The position numbers and the translations under genes were made by a program. A DNA stretch of 64,000 nt from assembly GCA_947176505.1 (NCBI GenBank), contig CAMWQW010000014.1, forward strand, positions 1-64,000, given 5' to 3'. This document shows, one piece after another, positions 42,496-51,731 of the stretch (its first letter is position 1; every line of letters begins with the position of its first letter). Source of the DNA: an uncultured Lachnospiraceae bacterium (GTDB lineage Bacteria; Bacillota; Clostridia; Lachnospirales; Lachnospiraceae). Under the pieces are notes generated by a model. That model saw only the letters and a list, made by a program, of their open reading frames with translations. It had not been told where the DNA came from and did not search any database.

Positions 42496-42511
42496 GATGC
42501 GGGGCGATACC

Positions 42512-42940
42512 ATGAGGGACGAAAAAAAACTAATGGAAAAATATGACAAGTTGAATCGGAGAATGTTGAGATACTTTTCAAGTTTTTTCACGGATACACA
42601 GATAACCAGTATTCAAGGTCTTATCCTGCACTATATTATCGTTGAATCTGAGGCAAGGGACATATTCCCGAAAGATATAGAAGAATTTTTAGAGATTAAG
42701 GGTTCTTCTGTCACAAGCCTTATCAGCAATCTGGAACGTAATGGCTATTTGCGTCGTGAAAGTTTGGACAGCGACAGGCGTTATAAGAAACTTGTATTGA
42801 CGGAACAGACACTTGCGATAAAGGACGACATTACAAGCCGTGTCAATGAGTATATGCACAGTATGTTTGCCGGTATCGCCGAAGATGATTTGGAAGTCTT
42901 TGAAAGGGTTATTATGCAAATGACGGAAAATACAAAATAG
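42512..42940 (+). CDS. MarR-family regulator (MepR-like)
   Basis: A 142-aa regulator with a MarR winged helix: DIFPKDIEEFLEIKGSSVTSLISNLERNGYLRRESLDSDRRYKKLVLTE, covering the recognition helix and wing. It should repress itself and the MATE pump that follows and be relieved by pump substrates, as in the staphylococcal MepR-MepA pair. The start may be ATG 42512 (gcgggg nearby) or in-frame ATG 42497. Both the regulator and the pump have the same palindrome directly upstream. Confidence 0.88.
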   Translation: MRDEKKLMEKYDKLNRRMLRYFSSFFTDTQITSIQGLILHYIIVESEARDIFPKDIEEFLEIKGSSVTSLISNLERNGYLRRESLDSDRRYKKLVLTEQTLAIKDDITSRVNEYMHSMFAGIAEDDLEVFERVIMQMTENTK

Positions 42941-42960
42941 GTATATTTTTACCCATATAC

Positions 42961-42975
42961 TTAGAATTCTAATTA
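42961..42975 (+). promoter_or_regulatory. Second MarR operator, before the MATE gene
   Basis: ttagaattctaatta is identical to the element before marR, including the preceding catata plus one base. It ends two bases before the ggagg of the MATE gene, so binding would block transcription or translation start of the pump directly. Confidence 0.75.
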
Positions 42976-42987
42976 AAGGAGGACACG

Positions 42988-44370
42988 ATGATGAATGATA
43001 TACAGACAGCAGCCAATCCACTTGGCTGTGAAAAAATTGGAAAATTGCTTACAAGCTATGCCATTCCCAGTATCATAGCACTGATTATCAATTCCCTTTA
43101 CAACATGGTAGACCAGATTTTTATCGGTCAAGGCGTAGGATTTTTGGGGAACGGAGCCACAAACATTATCGCCCCAATCGCAACGATTACGATTGCCATT
43201 GCTACACTTTTCGGCGACGGTCTTGCTGCCTTTTTCAGCCTTAGCCTTGGGAAAGGCGAGGGCGAAAAAGCCGCAAAAGGTTTAGGAACTTCGATTATGT
43301 TCGGGAGTATTTTCGGCATTATCTGGACGGTTCTTGCTTTTGCTTTTTTGAAGCCGTTATGTCTGATATTCGGGGCAACGGAAAATATACTGCCCTATGC
43401 GCTTGATTATGGACACATTATTGTCATTGGGTTTACCTTTCAAATTGTTGGAAACACCATTAACAGCGCAATCCGAACAGACGGAAGCCCACGTTATGCC
43501 ATGCTTTCCATGATGATTGGGGCAGTCCTCAATATCATCCTTGACCCGATTTTCATATTTGTATTTCATTGGGGTGTTGAGGGTGCCGCGATTGCCACCA
43601 TTATAAGCCAGTTATTTGGGCTTTTGTTTAATATCGCTTATCTGTTCCGAATGAAAACAATCAAACTTTCCAGACAGTCTTTTACTTTGGATATTCGGAC
43701 TGCGGGAAGAATTGCAAGCCTTGGATTTGCAAGCGGAGCAAATAACCTGACTTCGACAGTGGTAGCATTTGTATCAAACAATCTGATGACAAAGTACGGC
43801 GCACTCTCTCCCTATGGTGCGGATATTCCTCTCACCACCTTTGGATTGTGCATGAAAGTGAGTATGCTTGCGTTTTCCATCGGCATTGGTGTTGCAAGTG
43901 GCAGCCAGCCGATTATCGGGTTCAATTACGGCGCCAAAAAATATGACCGCGTGAAAAAAACATTTTTGCTGAGTGCCGGGGTTGCTACAATCATCACATT
44001 TGTTTCATGGATTATTTTCCAGTGCTTCCCGTTACAGCTTATTCGGATATTCGGTACAGAATCCAGTCTATATGAGGAATTTGCCGTTAAATGCTTCCAC
44101 ATTTATTTACTGCTTACCTTTTTGAACGGCTTACAGATGTGTGCCGGAATATTGTTCCAAGCAATCGGGCAGCCCATGAAAGCCGCGATTACTTCCCTGT
44201 CAAAGCAGGTGATTTTCTATATCCCTGCCATGCTTATTTTATCCCGTTTCTTCGGGCTTACAGGTATTCTGATGGCAGGACCTACCGCAGACGCTTTAGC
44301 CTTTGTCCTTTCAGGTGCTTTTTGCTTTAAGGAAATTAAGAAGATGGAGCAGGTGGACAAAAATGACTAA
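42988..44370 (+). CDS. MATE multidrug efflux pump (MepA-like)
   Basis: A 460-aa membrane protein with twelve predicted helices. It starts LLTSYAIPSIIALIINSLYNMVDQIFIGQGVGFLGNGATNI, the characteristic MepA-group N-terminus. The second half has FASGANNLTSTVVAFVSNNL and GVASGSQPIIGFNYGAKKYDRVKK. It should expel cationic drugs or dyes. ggaggacacg precedes the ATG. It is co-regulated with the MarR gene 48 bases upstream. Confidence 0.92.
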   Translation: MMNDIQTAANPLGCEKIGKLLTSYAIPSIIALIINSLYNMVDQIFIGQGVGFLGNGATNIIAPIATITIAIATLFGDGLAAFFSLSLGKGEGEKAAKGLGTSIMFGSIFGIIWTVLAFAFLKPLCLIFGATENILPYALDYGHIIVIGFTFQIVGNTINSAIRTDGSPRYAMLSMMIGAVLNIILDPIFIFVFHWGVEGAAIATIISQLFGLLFNIAYLFRMKTIKLSRQSFTLDIRTAGRIASLGFASGANNLTSTVVAFVSNNLMTKYGALSPYGADIPLTTFGLCMKVSMLAFSIGIGVASGSQPIIGFNYGAKKYDRVKKTFLLSAGVATIITFVSWIIFQCFPLQLIRIFGTESSLYEEFAVKCFHIYLLLTFLNGLQMCAGILFQAIGQPMKAAITSLSKQVIFYIPAMLILSRFFGLTGILMAGPTADALAFVLSGAFCFKEIKKMEQVDKND

Positions 44371-45058
44371 ACATACGAAAAGATTGGAGGAACAGCAGCA
44401 TGAAAAGAAAGCTGCGTAATTATTGGGCGGTGCGGTGACTATATCCTGCGGGACAATAGCGACTGCCTGCATATTTTTATCTATTCACACTATACAGACC
44501 GTCCGTGGGGTATACCGCAGAATTACGATTCATGCCTTAATAGCGGCGCATTGGGTGAAGAAGTATGTGCAAATATCATTACAAATGTTTTCAAAGGATA
44601 AAAACTTTTCAAGGATATGGCGGTATTGGAGAGATACTGTCATGTCTTACCGCCCAGAGGGAAAACCTAAAGGATTATGAGGATATATGCGAGCATCTCC
44701 CCATATCTAAAATGCCGGAAAAGCCCGGAAAATACAGGCTATTCCGACATATAAGAATTTCTAAAGAGGTAATCTAAATTTACCAATAATTTTCTTTTAA
44801 AAATGCCTTTGATCTTGGCAATCAAAATATCCAGCATCTTTCTTTCCTTCAGTATCCTTCCTTATTCTTCTTATATTCGGAATACTTCACAAGGGCTTCC
44901 ACACCTAGCTAAACTCTATCAGCTGTAATTATATACGGTCAGCCGAAATAAATACATGGCTTCTTTTGTAATGAATCATAAATCATTTAGGCTAACCAAA
45001 TACCAGTGCTCTAAAAAATCCCTATGCCATAATGACACAGGGATTTCTATAAATTGTA
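44371..45058. pseudogene. Decayed coding sequence and non-coding DNA behind the MATE gene
   Basis: No intact gene. An 18-codon frame overlaps the MATE stop (44363-44419). From about 44440 the plus strand has an open but startless frame reading YILRDNSDCLHIFIYSHYTD and ending GEEVCANIITNVFKG at a stop near 44601. After a frame change comes RENLKDYEDICEHLPISKMP up to 44777. The good composition but broken frames suggest a degraded gene that I cannot name. From 44778 to 45015 I see nothing. Confidence 0.4.
45016..45046 (-). terminator. Terminator of the FtsX-type ABC operon
   Basis: aaatccct (45016-45023) pairs with agggattt (45039-45046). On the minus strand the stem is followed by a T-run (ggattttttag). 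It lies 13 bases after the permease stop codon. Confidence 0.8.
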
Positions 45059-47398
45059 TTACAGTTCATTAATGGTCTCCGTAATCGCCATCTCCCGAAT
45101 CCGTCTCGCCGGTGTGCGCACCGCCACAACACAGGAGACTGCAACGATTGCTGTAATAATCACAAGAGGTTCAAAGGGCACCGTCCATGAACCGCCGAAA
45201 TGCGTGAAAACTAGTTTCACCATAATCAGCCGATGGAGATAAAGCCCCACAATGTACCCGAGCAACAGACCACTCACCGCATAAGTCATGGCTTCCGCGG
45301 CAATCATCTTTGTCATCTGGTCCACACTCATTCCCACTGCCCGCATGGCACCATACTGTTTCATTCTCGCCGAAACGCTCATGGAAATATTATTCATAAT
45401 ATTAAAGACCGTAATCAATGCGATAATCCCTAAGAATCCATAGGATGCCATTCGAAACACCCAGAAGGAAGAATTAGTCTCATGATTGTCCTCCCGTCTG
45501 TCCAAGAAATCATTTTCGCCTATTATCGTTTGAACGGCTTCGACTGTCTCTTCCGTGGCATCCTTAGTAAGCTGTACTCCTAATATAATATAATTTCCCT
45601 CACCCGTAAGGCGCGTGAAAGTTTCCTCCGTACAGACAATCGCCGGACGATTCTCCGTTCCGATTCCCTGCGAGGCAACACATGCAATCTCCAGTTCCGT
45701 GTCTTTGATCTTAATCTTGTCGCCGGTATCTAAGCGACTGTCCATATTAAAAATCGTCAATACATTATTGGTATCCCCGGCTACTTTTGCCATATCACCG
45801 CTGGCAATGGCATCCTTGGTCCAGTCAAACATAAAATCATCATAGGAAATCAAATCAACACTACCGGACACGCCGTTAATCTCTGCCGGCACATCATAAG
45901 AAATAGCGCACCCGAAAGTATCTTCCACGCCGGATACTTTCGCAATTTCCTCTTTCATGTTCCTGTCGAGAGAATTAGTATTGTCAGCCGCCGAAATGCT
46001 GATGTCCGGATTTAAGTCATTTTCTGACGGTATAAACCGCCCAAGCAAATCAAGTCCTGCAAAAAAAGCCAGAAATAGCGCCACGGTAAAGGCAAAGGAT
46101 AAACTCATCAATATCAGGTTCTTCTTCGCCGCCGTTGCATGATAGACACCCAGCGCACTCTCCACCTTAAAAATCCGGGTATTGGCTGCATGAGTAATCT
46201 TCTTTCCTGTCTCCGCATTGCCCGACACTGCCGCCACCGGTGAGACCTCTGCCGCACGTCTCGCCGGGGAATGTGCGGCAAACAGCACCGATATCACACC
46301 GACCAGAATGCCGGACACAATGCCAATCACACTAAACCGATACGGATAATCGCTAAATTCACCGCCAACCTTATATTGCAGAATCATACACAGAACCCAC
46401 GTAAATACAATGCTGACACCCAGACCGACAGGAATCGCCGTCTTACACCAGTTTAATGCCTCCAGTCTGACAAAATGCATGATCTGTTTTTTACTTGCAC
46501 CGATGCAGCGCATCATCCCGAAGAATTTCGTCCGCTGTGAAACCATACTATTCATACAGCTTGAAATCATCAACACACCGGCAGTCAAAATCATGATAAA
46601 AACCACCACCGCAAGCAGATAAAGGCTATTCATGGTCTGATTGCTGCTTGCGCCTGTCACTCCCATCGTAATAAAATTTTCTTCGATTTTTCCATCGTCA
46701 AGCCCGAACTGCGCTTTCAGATTTGCAATCATTTCTTTGATGTCCGTTCCTTTCGTAAAACGGACATAAAATGCCGCATTATCGCCATATCCGTTCATGC
46801 TGCAGATATCGTCCAGCGCACTTAAGCTCACATAGGCACAGACACCGTCATATTTCTTGTCATATTGCTGGTATTCATCTACACAGAATCCGGTTATCGT
46901 ATAATTGAAATCTCCCGCCGGCGTATGAAGGGTAATGTTATCTCCCAAATCGACCCCCAGCCGTTCTTTTGATGTCTCATTTAACATAACCTCTTTATCA
47001 TTCTGCGGGTACACCCCCACCCATTCATAGGCTCTGAGTTCATCGATATACGCTTGCTGTGTACCGTATAGAATGACTCTTTTACCACCCACTTCATATC
47101 CCTCATAGATATCTTCTCCAAAGCTGCGATACCACGCAGACGCAGACACACTGCCTAATCCTGCAATCCGGTCAGCCTGCTCTCTTGATATGCCGCCTAT
47201 CGCAATATGATGGCTCCCATGTTTCCTTATCATAGCTGCCACTTGACCTTCCGTCACGATTTCTGCATAAGAAAAGACTGTTGTCACGAGAAACACTGCG
47301 AATATAATACAGAGCAGAATCAATCGATTCTGTTTTCTATGGGTTTTCGCCGAAATCGGAATGAGGCTTAAGTAACTCTTCATTTCGTAATTTTTCAT
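45059..47398 (-). CDS. ABC transporter permease with two FtsX domains
   Basis: A 779-aa protein. One helix near residues 26-45 is followed by an extracytoplasmic domain to about residue 250. Three helices follow around residues 260-370 (first FtsX domain). Then come another helix, a second extracytoplasmic domain and three final helices (second FtsX domain, ending TPARRIREMAITETINEL). It resembles MacB/BceB-like exporters or mechanotransmitters. ATG at 47398 has gggagg 8 bases upstream. It overlaps the ATPase end by 4 bases. The adjacent two-component genes suggest peptide-antibiotic sensing or resistance. Confidence 0.88.
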   Translation of the reverse strand: MKNYEMKSYLSLIPISAKTHRKQNRLILLCIIFAVFLVTTVFSYAEIVTEGQVAAMIRKHGSHHIAIGGISREQADRIAGLGSVSASAWYRSFGEDIYEGYEVGGKRVILYGTQQAYIDELRAYEWVGVYPQNDKEVMLNETSKERLGVDLGDNITLHTPAGDFNYTITGFCVDEYQQYDKKYDGVCAYVSLSALDDICSMNGYGDNAAFYVRFTKGTDIKEMIANLKAQFGLDDGKIEENFITMGVTGASSNQTMNSLYLLAVVVFIMILTAGVLMISSCMNSMVSQRTKFFGMMRCIGASKKQIMHFVRLEALNWCKTAIPVGLGVSIVFTWVLCMILQYKVGGEFSDYPYRFSVIGIVSGILVGVISVLFAAHSPARRAAEVSPVAAVSGNAETGKKITHAANTRIFKVESALGVYHATAAKKNLILMSLSFAFTVALFLAFFAGLDLLGRFIPSENDLNPDISISAADNTNSLDRNMKEEIAKVSGVEDTFGCAISYDVPAEINGVSGSVDLISYDDFMFDWTKDAIASGDMAKVAGDTNNVLTIFNMDSRLDTGDKIKIKDTELEIACVASQGIGTENRPAIVCTEETFTRLTGEGNYIILGVQLTKDATEETVEAVQTIIGENDFLDRREDNHETNSSFWVFRMASYGFLGIIALITVFNIMNNISMSVSARMKQYGAMRAVGMSVDQMTKMIAAEAMTYAVSGLLLGYIVGLYLHRLIMVKLVFTHFGGSWTVPFEPLVIITAIVAVSCVVAVRTPARRIREMAITETINEL

Positions 47399-48078
47399 TC
47401 CGAACACCTCCCCAGATCAGTCAGCACGCCATCTGATACCGACAGTACCCTATCTGCGGTCTGGGCAATCGTACGGTTATGGGTAATCATGATAATTGTC
47501 TGCTCGTACTTCTTCGATGCTTCTTTTAACAGGGCGATCACCTCGCTGCTGTTTTGTGTATCCAGATTTCCTGTCGGCTCATCCGCCAGAATCAGTGACG
47601 GTCTTGTAATCAGCGCGCGTCCGATTGCTACTCTCTGCTGCTGTCCGCCGGATAACTGGCTGGGCAGATGGTTACGGCGCTCTTTCAGATTCAACACCGC
47701 TAATAATTCTTCCAAATATTTTGTATCCGGCTTCTGATAGTCCAACAGTACCGGAAAAATAATGTTCTGTTCCACCGTCAACTCGGGAACCAAGTTAAAT
47801 GCCTGAAAGATAAACCCAATATTTCTCCGTCGGAAAACGGTAAGTGCGCTCTCTTTCATGGCAAATGTATCTTTGCCGTCAATCAGCACCTTGCCCGATG
47901 TAGGTGTATCTAACGCACCAATCATATTAAGCATCGTACTCTTGCCGGAACCGGACTCTCCGACAATCGCCACATACTCACCTTTCGGTACGGAAAAGCT
48001 AACGTTCTTGAGCGCATTCACGGCTGCCTCCCCACTGCCGTATGTCTTACAAATATTGTTGACCTCTAATAAATTCAT
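47395..48078 (-). CDS. ABC transporter ATP-binding protein (MacB/LolD type)
   Basis: A 227-aa ATPase with Walker A GESGSGKSTMLNMIGALD near residues 40-57, Q-loop IFQAFNLVPELTVEQN, signature QLSGGQQQRVAIGRALI near residues 141-157, and Walker B LILADEPTGNLD. The switch is MITHNRTIA. It powers the FtsX-type permease encoded next. It lies about 95 bases after the sensor kinase gene in the same direction. Confidence 0.94.
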   Translation of the reverse strand: MNLLEVNNICKTYGSGEAAVNALKNVSFSVPKGEYVAIVGESGSGKSTMLNMIGALDTPTSGKVLIDGKDTFAMKESALTVFRRRNIGFIFQAFNLVPELTVEQNIIFPVLLDYQKPDTKYLEELLAVLNLKERRNHLPSQLSGGQQQRVAIGRALITRPSLILADEPTGNLDTQNSSEVIALLKEASKKYEQTIIMITHNRTIAQTADRVLSVSDGVLTDLGRCSE

Positions 48079-48173
48079 TGTGTAAGCACCTCTTTCTGAT
48101 TGATATTAATAGAGAAAACCTCATCTATTTTGAAAGATTAGCATATGAGTCCTACAATAAGACTTCCGTCAGA

Positions 48174-49238
48174 CTACAATTCTGTAGTAATCAAAAAATT
48201 CATCACGAACGTTGTTCCGTCTCCCAGCCGGCTACCCACCTCAATCGTACCGTTATGTGCCTCTGCCACAAATTTGGCAAGCGGCAGTCCTAACCCGATA
48301 CCCTGTGTGTCTTTGGAATATCTGCTACGGTAAAATCGTTTGAAAATATGATATAAATCCTCCGGATGGATACCGCTCCCATTATCCTTAACCGCTATCC
48401 GGATCGCAGATGCCGACTGACTCCAAGTCACTTGTATACAGTCGCCTTCTTTCGTATGATCAAGAGCATTTTTAACAATGTTACCGACTGCTTCCACAAT
48501 CCAGTTCCGATCACAATAAAAGGAGATAGCTTCGTCGCCCGATATAATAATTTCTTTCCCCTCTTGTCTTGCGCGAAACAGAAACTGCTTTTTCACAGCC
48601 ATCATCATTTCAGAAACGTTTTCCGGATGCTTCTCCAACACCATCGTTCCCGCATCAAATTTAGCAATTTTCAGGAAATTTTGTACCAGTGTTTCTATCC
48701 GGTCAAGCTCCTGATCTGAAAGACCGGTAAATTCCTTCACTGTCGCCAAATCCGCCGCCTCGGCTTCCGCCTGTATGATACCGTTATAAATATTCAAGGC
48801 AGCGAGAGGTGTCTTTAGCTGGTGGGATACGTCCGATATCGTGTTCTGGAGAAACTTCCTTGTTTTCCCTTCATTGTATGCTTTTGCATTTAAAACAGCC
48901 GCCATAGAATTTACCTCATGGAATAATCTGAACAATTCGCCTTCCTCGTCGCACTCAATGCGTGCCTCCAGATCTCCGGAAATGAATTGTCTGATCTGCA
49001 CCACGGCATCCTCTATCATCCTGTTCTGTTCTCTGAAATATCTGTAGCAGAACACAAGTACGGCGATTCCTACAATAAGCAGGCAGACGGGCATATACCA
49101 TACTACCTTATTCAGTTCGATATTTGAACTGCTTGTCAGCTTCGACGCCAGCACCCATGAAAGAATCATAAATCCCAGCACAGTCAATGAAATTTGCAGA
49201 AAAAGTGATTTTATCCTTATATTCGTTAATATTTTCAT
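48174..49238 (-). CDS. Sensor histidine kinase with two membrane helices
   Basis: A 354-aa kinase. Two transmembrane segments near residues 13-31 and 42-62 are joined by a short outside loop. A HAMP-like linker follows, then the H box DVSHQLKTPLAALNIY near residues 139-154. The N box (GNIVKNALDHTKEG), AVKDNGSGIHPEDLYHIFKRFYRS and GIGLGLPLAKFV follow. The short loop fits intramembrane-sensing kinases that listen to an ABC transporter. The start is ATG 49238 or 49256; the latter overlaps the regulator end. Confidence 0.92.
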   Translation of the reverse strand: MKILTNIRIKSLFLQISLTVLGFMILSWVLASKLTSSSNIELNKVVWYMPVCLLIVGIAVLVFCYRYFREQNRMIEDAVVQIRQFISGDLEARIECDEEGELFRLFHEVNSMAAVLNAKAYNEGKTRKFLQNTISDVSHQLKTPLAALNIYNGIIQAEAEAADLATVKEFTGLSDQELDRIETLVQNFLKIAKFDAGTMVLEKHPENVSEMMMAVKKQFLFRARQEGKEIIISGDEAISFYCDRNWIVEAVGNIVKNALDHTKEGDCIQVTWSQSASAIRIAVKDNGSGIHPEDLYHIFKRFYRSRYSKDTQGIGLGLPLAKFVAEAHNGTIEVGSRLGDGTTFVMNFLITTEL

Positions 49239-49240
49239 CT

Positions 49241-49924
49241 CTATATTCCATCCCACTTGTAGCCCATCCCGCGTACAGTCACAATTTTGTCCGGTTTTCC
49301 GGGATTATCTTCAATCTTCATGCGCAGCCTGCGAATATAAACCGTAAGCGTCTTATTATCAATATAATTCTCATTACAATCCCACAGCCTGCCCAGAATC
49401 TGTTCCGGAGAAAGCACCACATCGGGATTTTCTATAAACAGACATAGCAGCTTATATTCGCTTGACGTTAAATCAAGCGCTTCACCGTTTTTATAAGCTC
49501 TCCCTTTCAGCCGCTGTACCGTAATGCCCTTAGAAGACAGTTCCGCCTCCGACTGACTAAAATTATCGCTCCGCCTCAGCAAAGCATTGATTCTCGACAA
49601 GAACACTGCAAGCTTAAAAGGCTTTGTGATATAATCATCCGCACCGATATCCAGCCCCATGATAATATCCGTCTCTTCATCGGCAGCAGTCAGAAACATG
49701 ATAGGCACTTTGGAAGTCTGTCGTATCACTTTGCACAGATCGAAACCGGAACCATCCGGAAGTGCCACGTCCAGAATCACTAAGTCATACTTTGTCTCAT
49801 CCCACATTCTCTCCGCCTCATGGCTTGTCCTTGCAACATCGACTTCATATCCCTGCTTTTTCACCGCGAAGGTAAGTCCGTTTACCAAGCTCAAATCATC
49901 CTCAACAAAAAAGATACGTTTCAT
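49241..49924 (-). CDS. OmpR-family response regulator
   Basis: A 227-aa regulator. The receiver has VEDDLSLVNG, phospho-Asp in LVILDVALPDGSG near residue 52, and ITKPFKL. The winged helix has ALDLTSSEYKLLCLFIENPDVVLSPEQILGRLWD and YIRRLRMKIEDNPG, ending VRGMGYKWDG. ATG at 49924 is chosen because the protein begins MKRIFFVEDD; the longer open frame to 50020 encodes unrelated residues. It is the first gene of the RR-HK-ATPase-permease operon. Confidence 0.92.
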   Translation of the reverse strand: MKRIFFVEDDLSLVNGLTFAVKKQGYEVDVARTSHEAERMWDETKYDLVILDVALPDGSGFDLCKVIRQTSKVPIMFLTAADEETDIIMGLDIGADDYITKPFKLAVFLSRINALLRRSDNFSQSEAELSSKGITVQRLKGRAYKNGEALDLTSSEYKLLCLFIENPDVVLSPEQILGRLWDCNENYIDNKTLTVYIRRLRMKIEDNPGKPDKIVTVRGMGYKWDGI

Positions 49925-50046
49925 CTGCTTACACCGTCCTCTTCTTTTTATCATGTCTGATGGAATGTAAAAGGCGCAGTCCGACGAATCTCTCCATAGT
50001 CCTGCACCTTTATCATTCATATTATTAGCAATACACCGTATGTTCT

Positions 50047-50663
50047 TTACTGCATCTTCGCTGTAAAGTATACGAAGTACACGTCTCCCTCGGAATCATC
50101 ATCAAACAACTCAAGATATGAGATGGAGAAATCGTTCTCTCCCGTAGGAACTTCATATACCAGAAGACCTGTCTTCTCCTCATTGATACCCAAACCATAT
50201 GTTCCCTCAAGCTGTTCGTCGCTTACAGGATCAGCATATGCGGTAATCGGATAATCATAATCATCGGCTCCGTCACTGTTCCACTGAATCTGGAAATCAG
50301 TATCATACATTTCAATAGACTCATTAAAAGTATTCTTCACGGTCACCTCTGCCACGAGTATACAATTGCCGTCTGCCGGCTGATATCCGTTGTACTCTTC
50401 ACACAGATACGCGCTGTTGACTGTATAATCAAAGAAATATGTCTTCATCGTATCGCCGAAACGTCCCTCTGCGTATCCGCCTGAGCTTTCAATCTCTTCC
50501 GGTTCTTCTTCGACTTCCGGTTCTTCTTCGACTTCCGGCTCCTTTTCGCGTTCTCTGCTTTCCTCTTCCTGCTGTCTCTCTTCTCTTACACTGCCTCTTT
50601 CTTCTCCACATCCAACCAAACATACAGCGCAATTCCCACTAATACATAAGAAAATTTCTTCAC
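50047..50663 (-). pseudogene. DUF4352/DUF5067-like lipoprotein gene with a frameshift in the signal sequence
   Basis: A GTG at 50663 with aggagg 9 bases upstream opens a frame reading MKKFSYVLVGIALYVW, a normal signal-peptide start, but it stops after about 25 codons. The other frame carries the lipobox LVGCGEE, then a long acidic repeat (EVEEEPEVEEEPEE) and the domain YFFDYTVNSAYLCEEYNGYQ with AEVTVKNTFNESIEMYDTDFQ, up to 50047. One missing base near 50620-50625 would join them as a complete lipoprotein of about 205 aa. Either the gene is broken or the sequence has an error. The beta-sandwich domain is found in secreted Firmicutes lipoproteins of unknown role. Confidence 0.7.
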
Positions 50664-50771
50664 GTCTTTATTCCTCCTAAGTCATAAAGTAATAATAGCA
50701 ACGAAGCTATTATAACTTGAAATTTCGTAAATCACAATCCCCAATTCATTAGTTTTCCATTCATTACCAAA

Positions 50772-51671
50772 TTACAGGCACGGTTTGCCATCATTGATAT
50801 CATAATATCCTAAGTAATAGCTTCCTTCCTCCCCGGCATCTTTCCACGATGTGACATGCCGCTCTTCTTTTCTCCAATAATCCTTTGCGTCGCAGTCCCA
50901 GATAATATTTTCATAAGTGATAAAAACAATCTCGCCATTCTTCTCCTCCGGAATCGAATAGTTAACTGTCACAATACGAGACCCCCAGCAAATAATATCT
51001 CCAAGAACATATCCCTCCGCTTCAATTTCCGCTGCTAAATCCTGCCCGCATAAATCCTTTAGTTCCTCTTTTGATATTATTACTCCTTCATACGGTTCAA
51101 TTTTATCTTCTGATTCTACATAATGAAAAAAATATGGTTTCCATGTATGCCCCACATGCAAATCGTCAACTACATCATAGAAATGGTCATATCCGTCTGC
51201 CGTTAATTCGAATTCATTCCCTCCGCGATACGTCACACAGTTAATTCTGGAAAATGCACTTTCCATCGGTTTGCCACCTTCAACCGTCCACAGTTCACTG
51301 ATTGTAGCCGTCACACAATAGTCAGTATGTAAATAAAGATATTTCCTGCTCTCTCCAAACTTCATCTGTTCAGGTGTATGTCGGTACCATCCGTAGCTTG
51401 GAAGTCTCTCGCATCCTCCACCCCCGACAAACCAAAGTTGTCCTTCATATGTTACATCTCCATACGTATCTTCATGGCTCCTCCCCAATAACACAAATGC
51501 TTCATATATATCGTCATGATCATAATCGTCATAATCCACAAACAATACATAGCTCACATTCTTCAATGTTTCCGATACGCACGCACTATACTCACTCACT
51601 TTTGCATTCTCCACCCTTCGACTGCACAGGGAAAGAGCTGCTATACTCCACAGAATGAATCCCTTTTTAAT
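50772..51671 (-). pseudogene. Secreted lipoprotein-like gene lacking a normal start codon
   Basis: The frame is open to the left from about 51720. Codons from 51671 read I-KKGFILWSIAALSLCSRRVENA, a good lipoprotein signal with Cys in LSLCS, but the first codon is ATT where ATG is expected. gggag lies 6 bases upstream. The nearest in-frame standard start (GTG 51614) lies after the signal and has no spaced ribosome site. The rest (280 aa) is a Tyr/Asp-rich domain with VDYDDYDHDDIYEAFVLLG, and GQLWFVGGGGCERL. I do not recognise the family. It could start at ATT, or be silenced. Confidence 0.5.
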
Positions 51672-51731
51672 TTTCCGCTCCCTTCTGCCATGACTTTTTA
51701 TGGTACTACAAGTTTTGACATGGCGATCAAG

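Larger units (their letters stand above)
42117..42496. other. Divergent intergenic region with two hairpins
   Basis: Besides the 11-bp repeats and the MarR promoter, the gap holds two hairpins. One has aagcc/ggctt arms near 42266-42286. The other is a perfect 10-base stem, ttttgccggg/cccggcaaaa, at 42297-42335 with a 19-base loop. Neither has a strong T-run. A 66-codon frame at 42250-42450 crosses the hairpins and the promoter and is not called. Confidence 0.45.
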
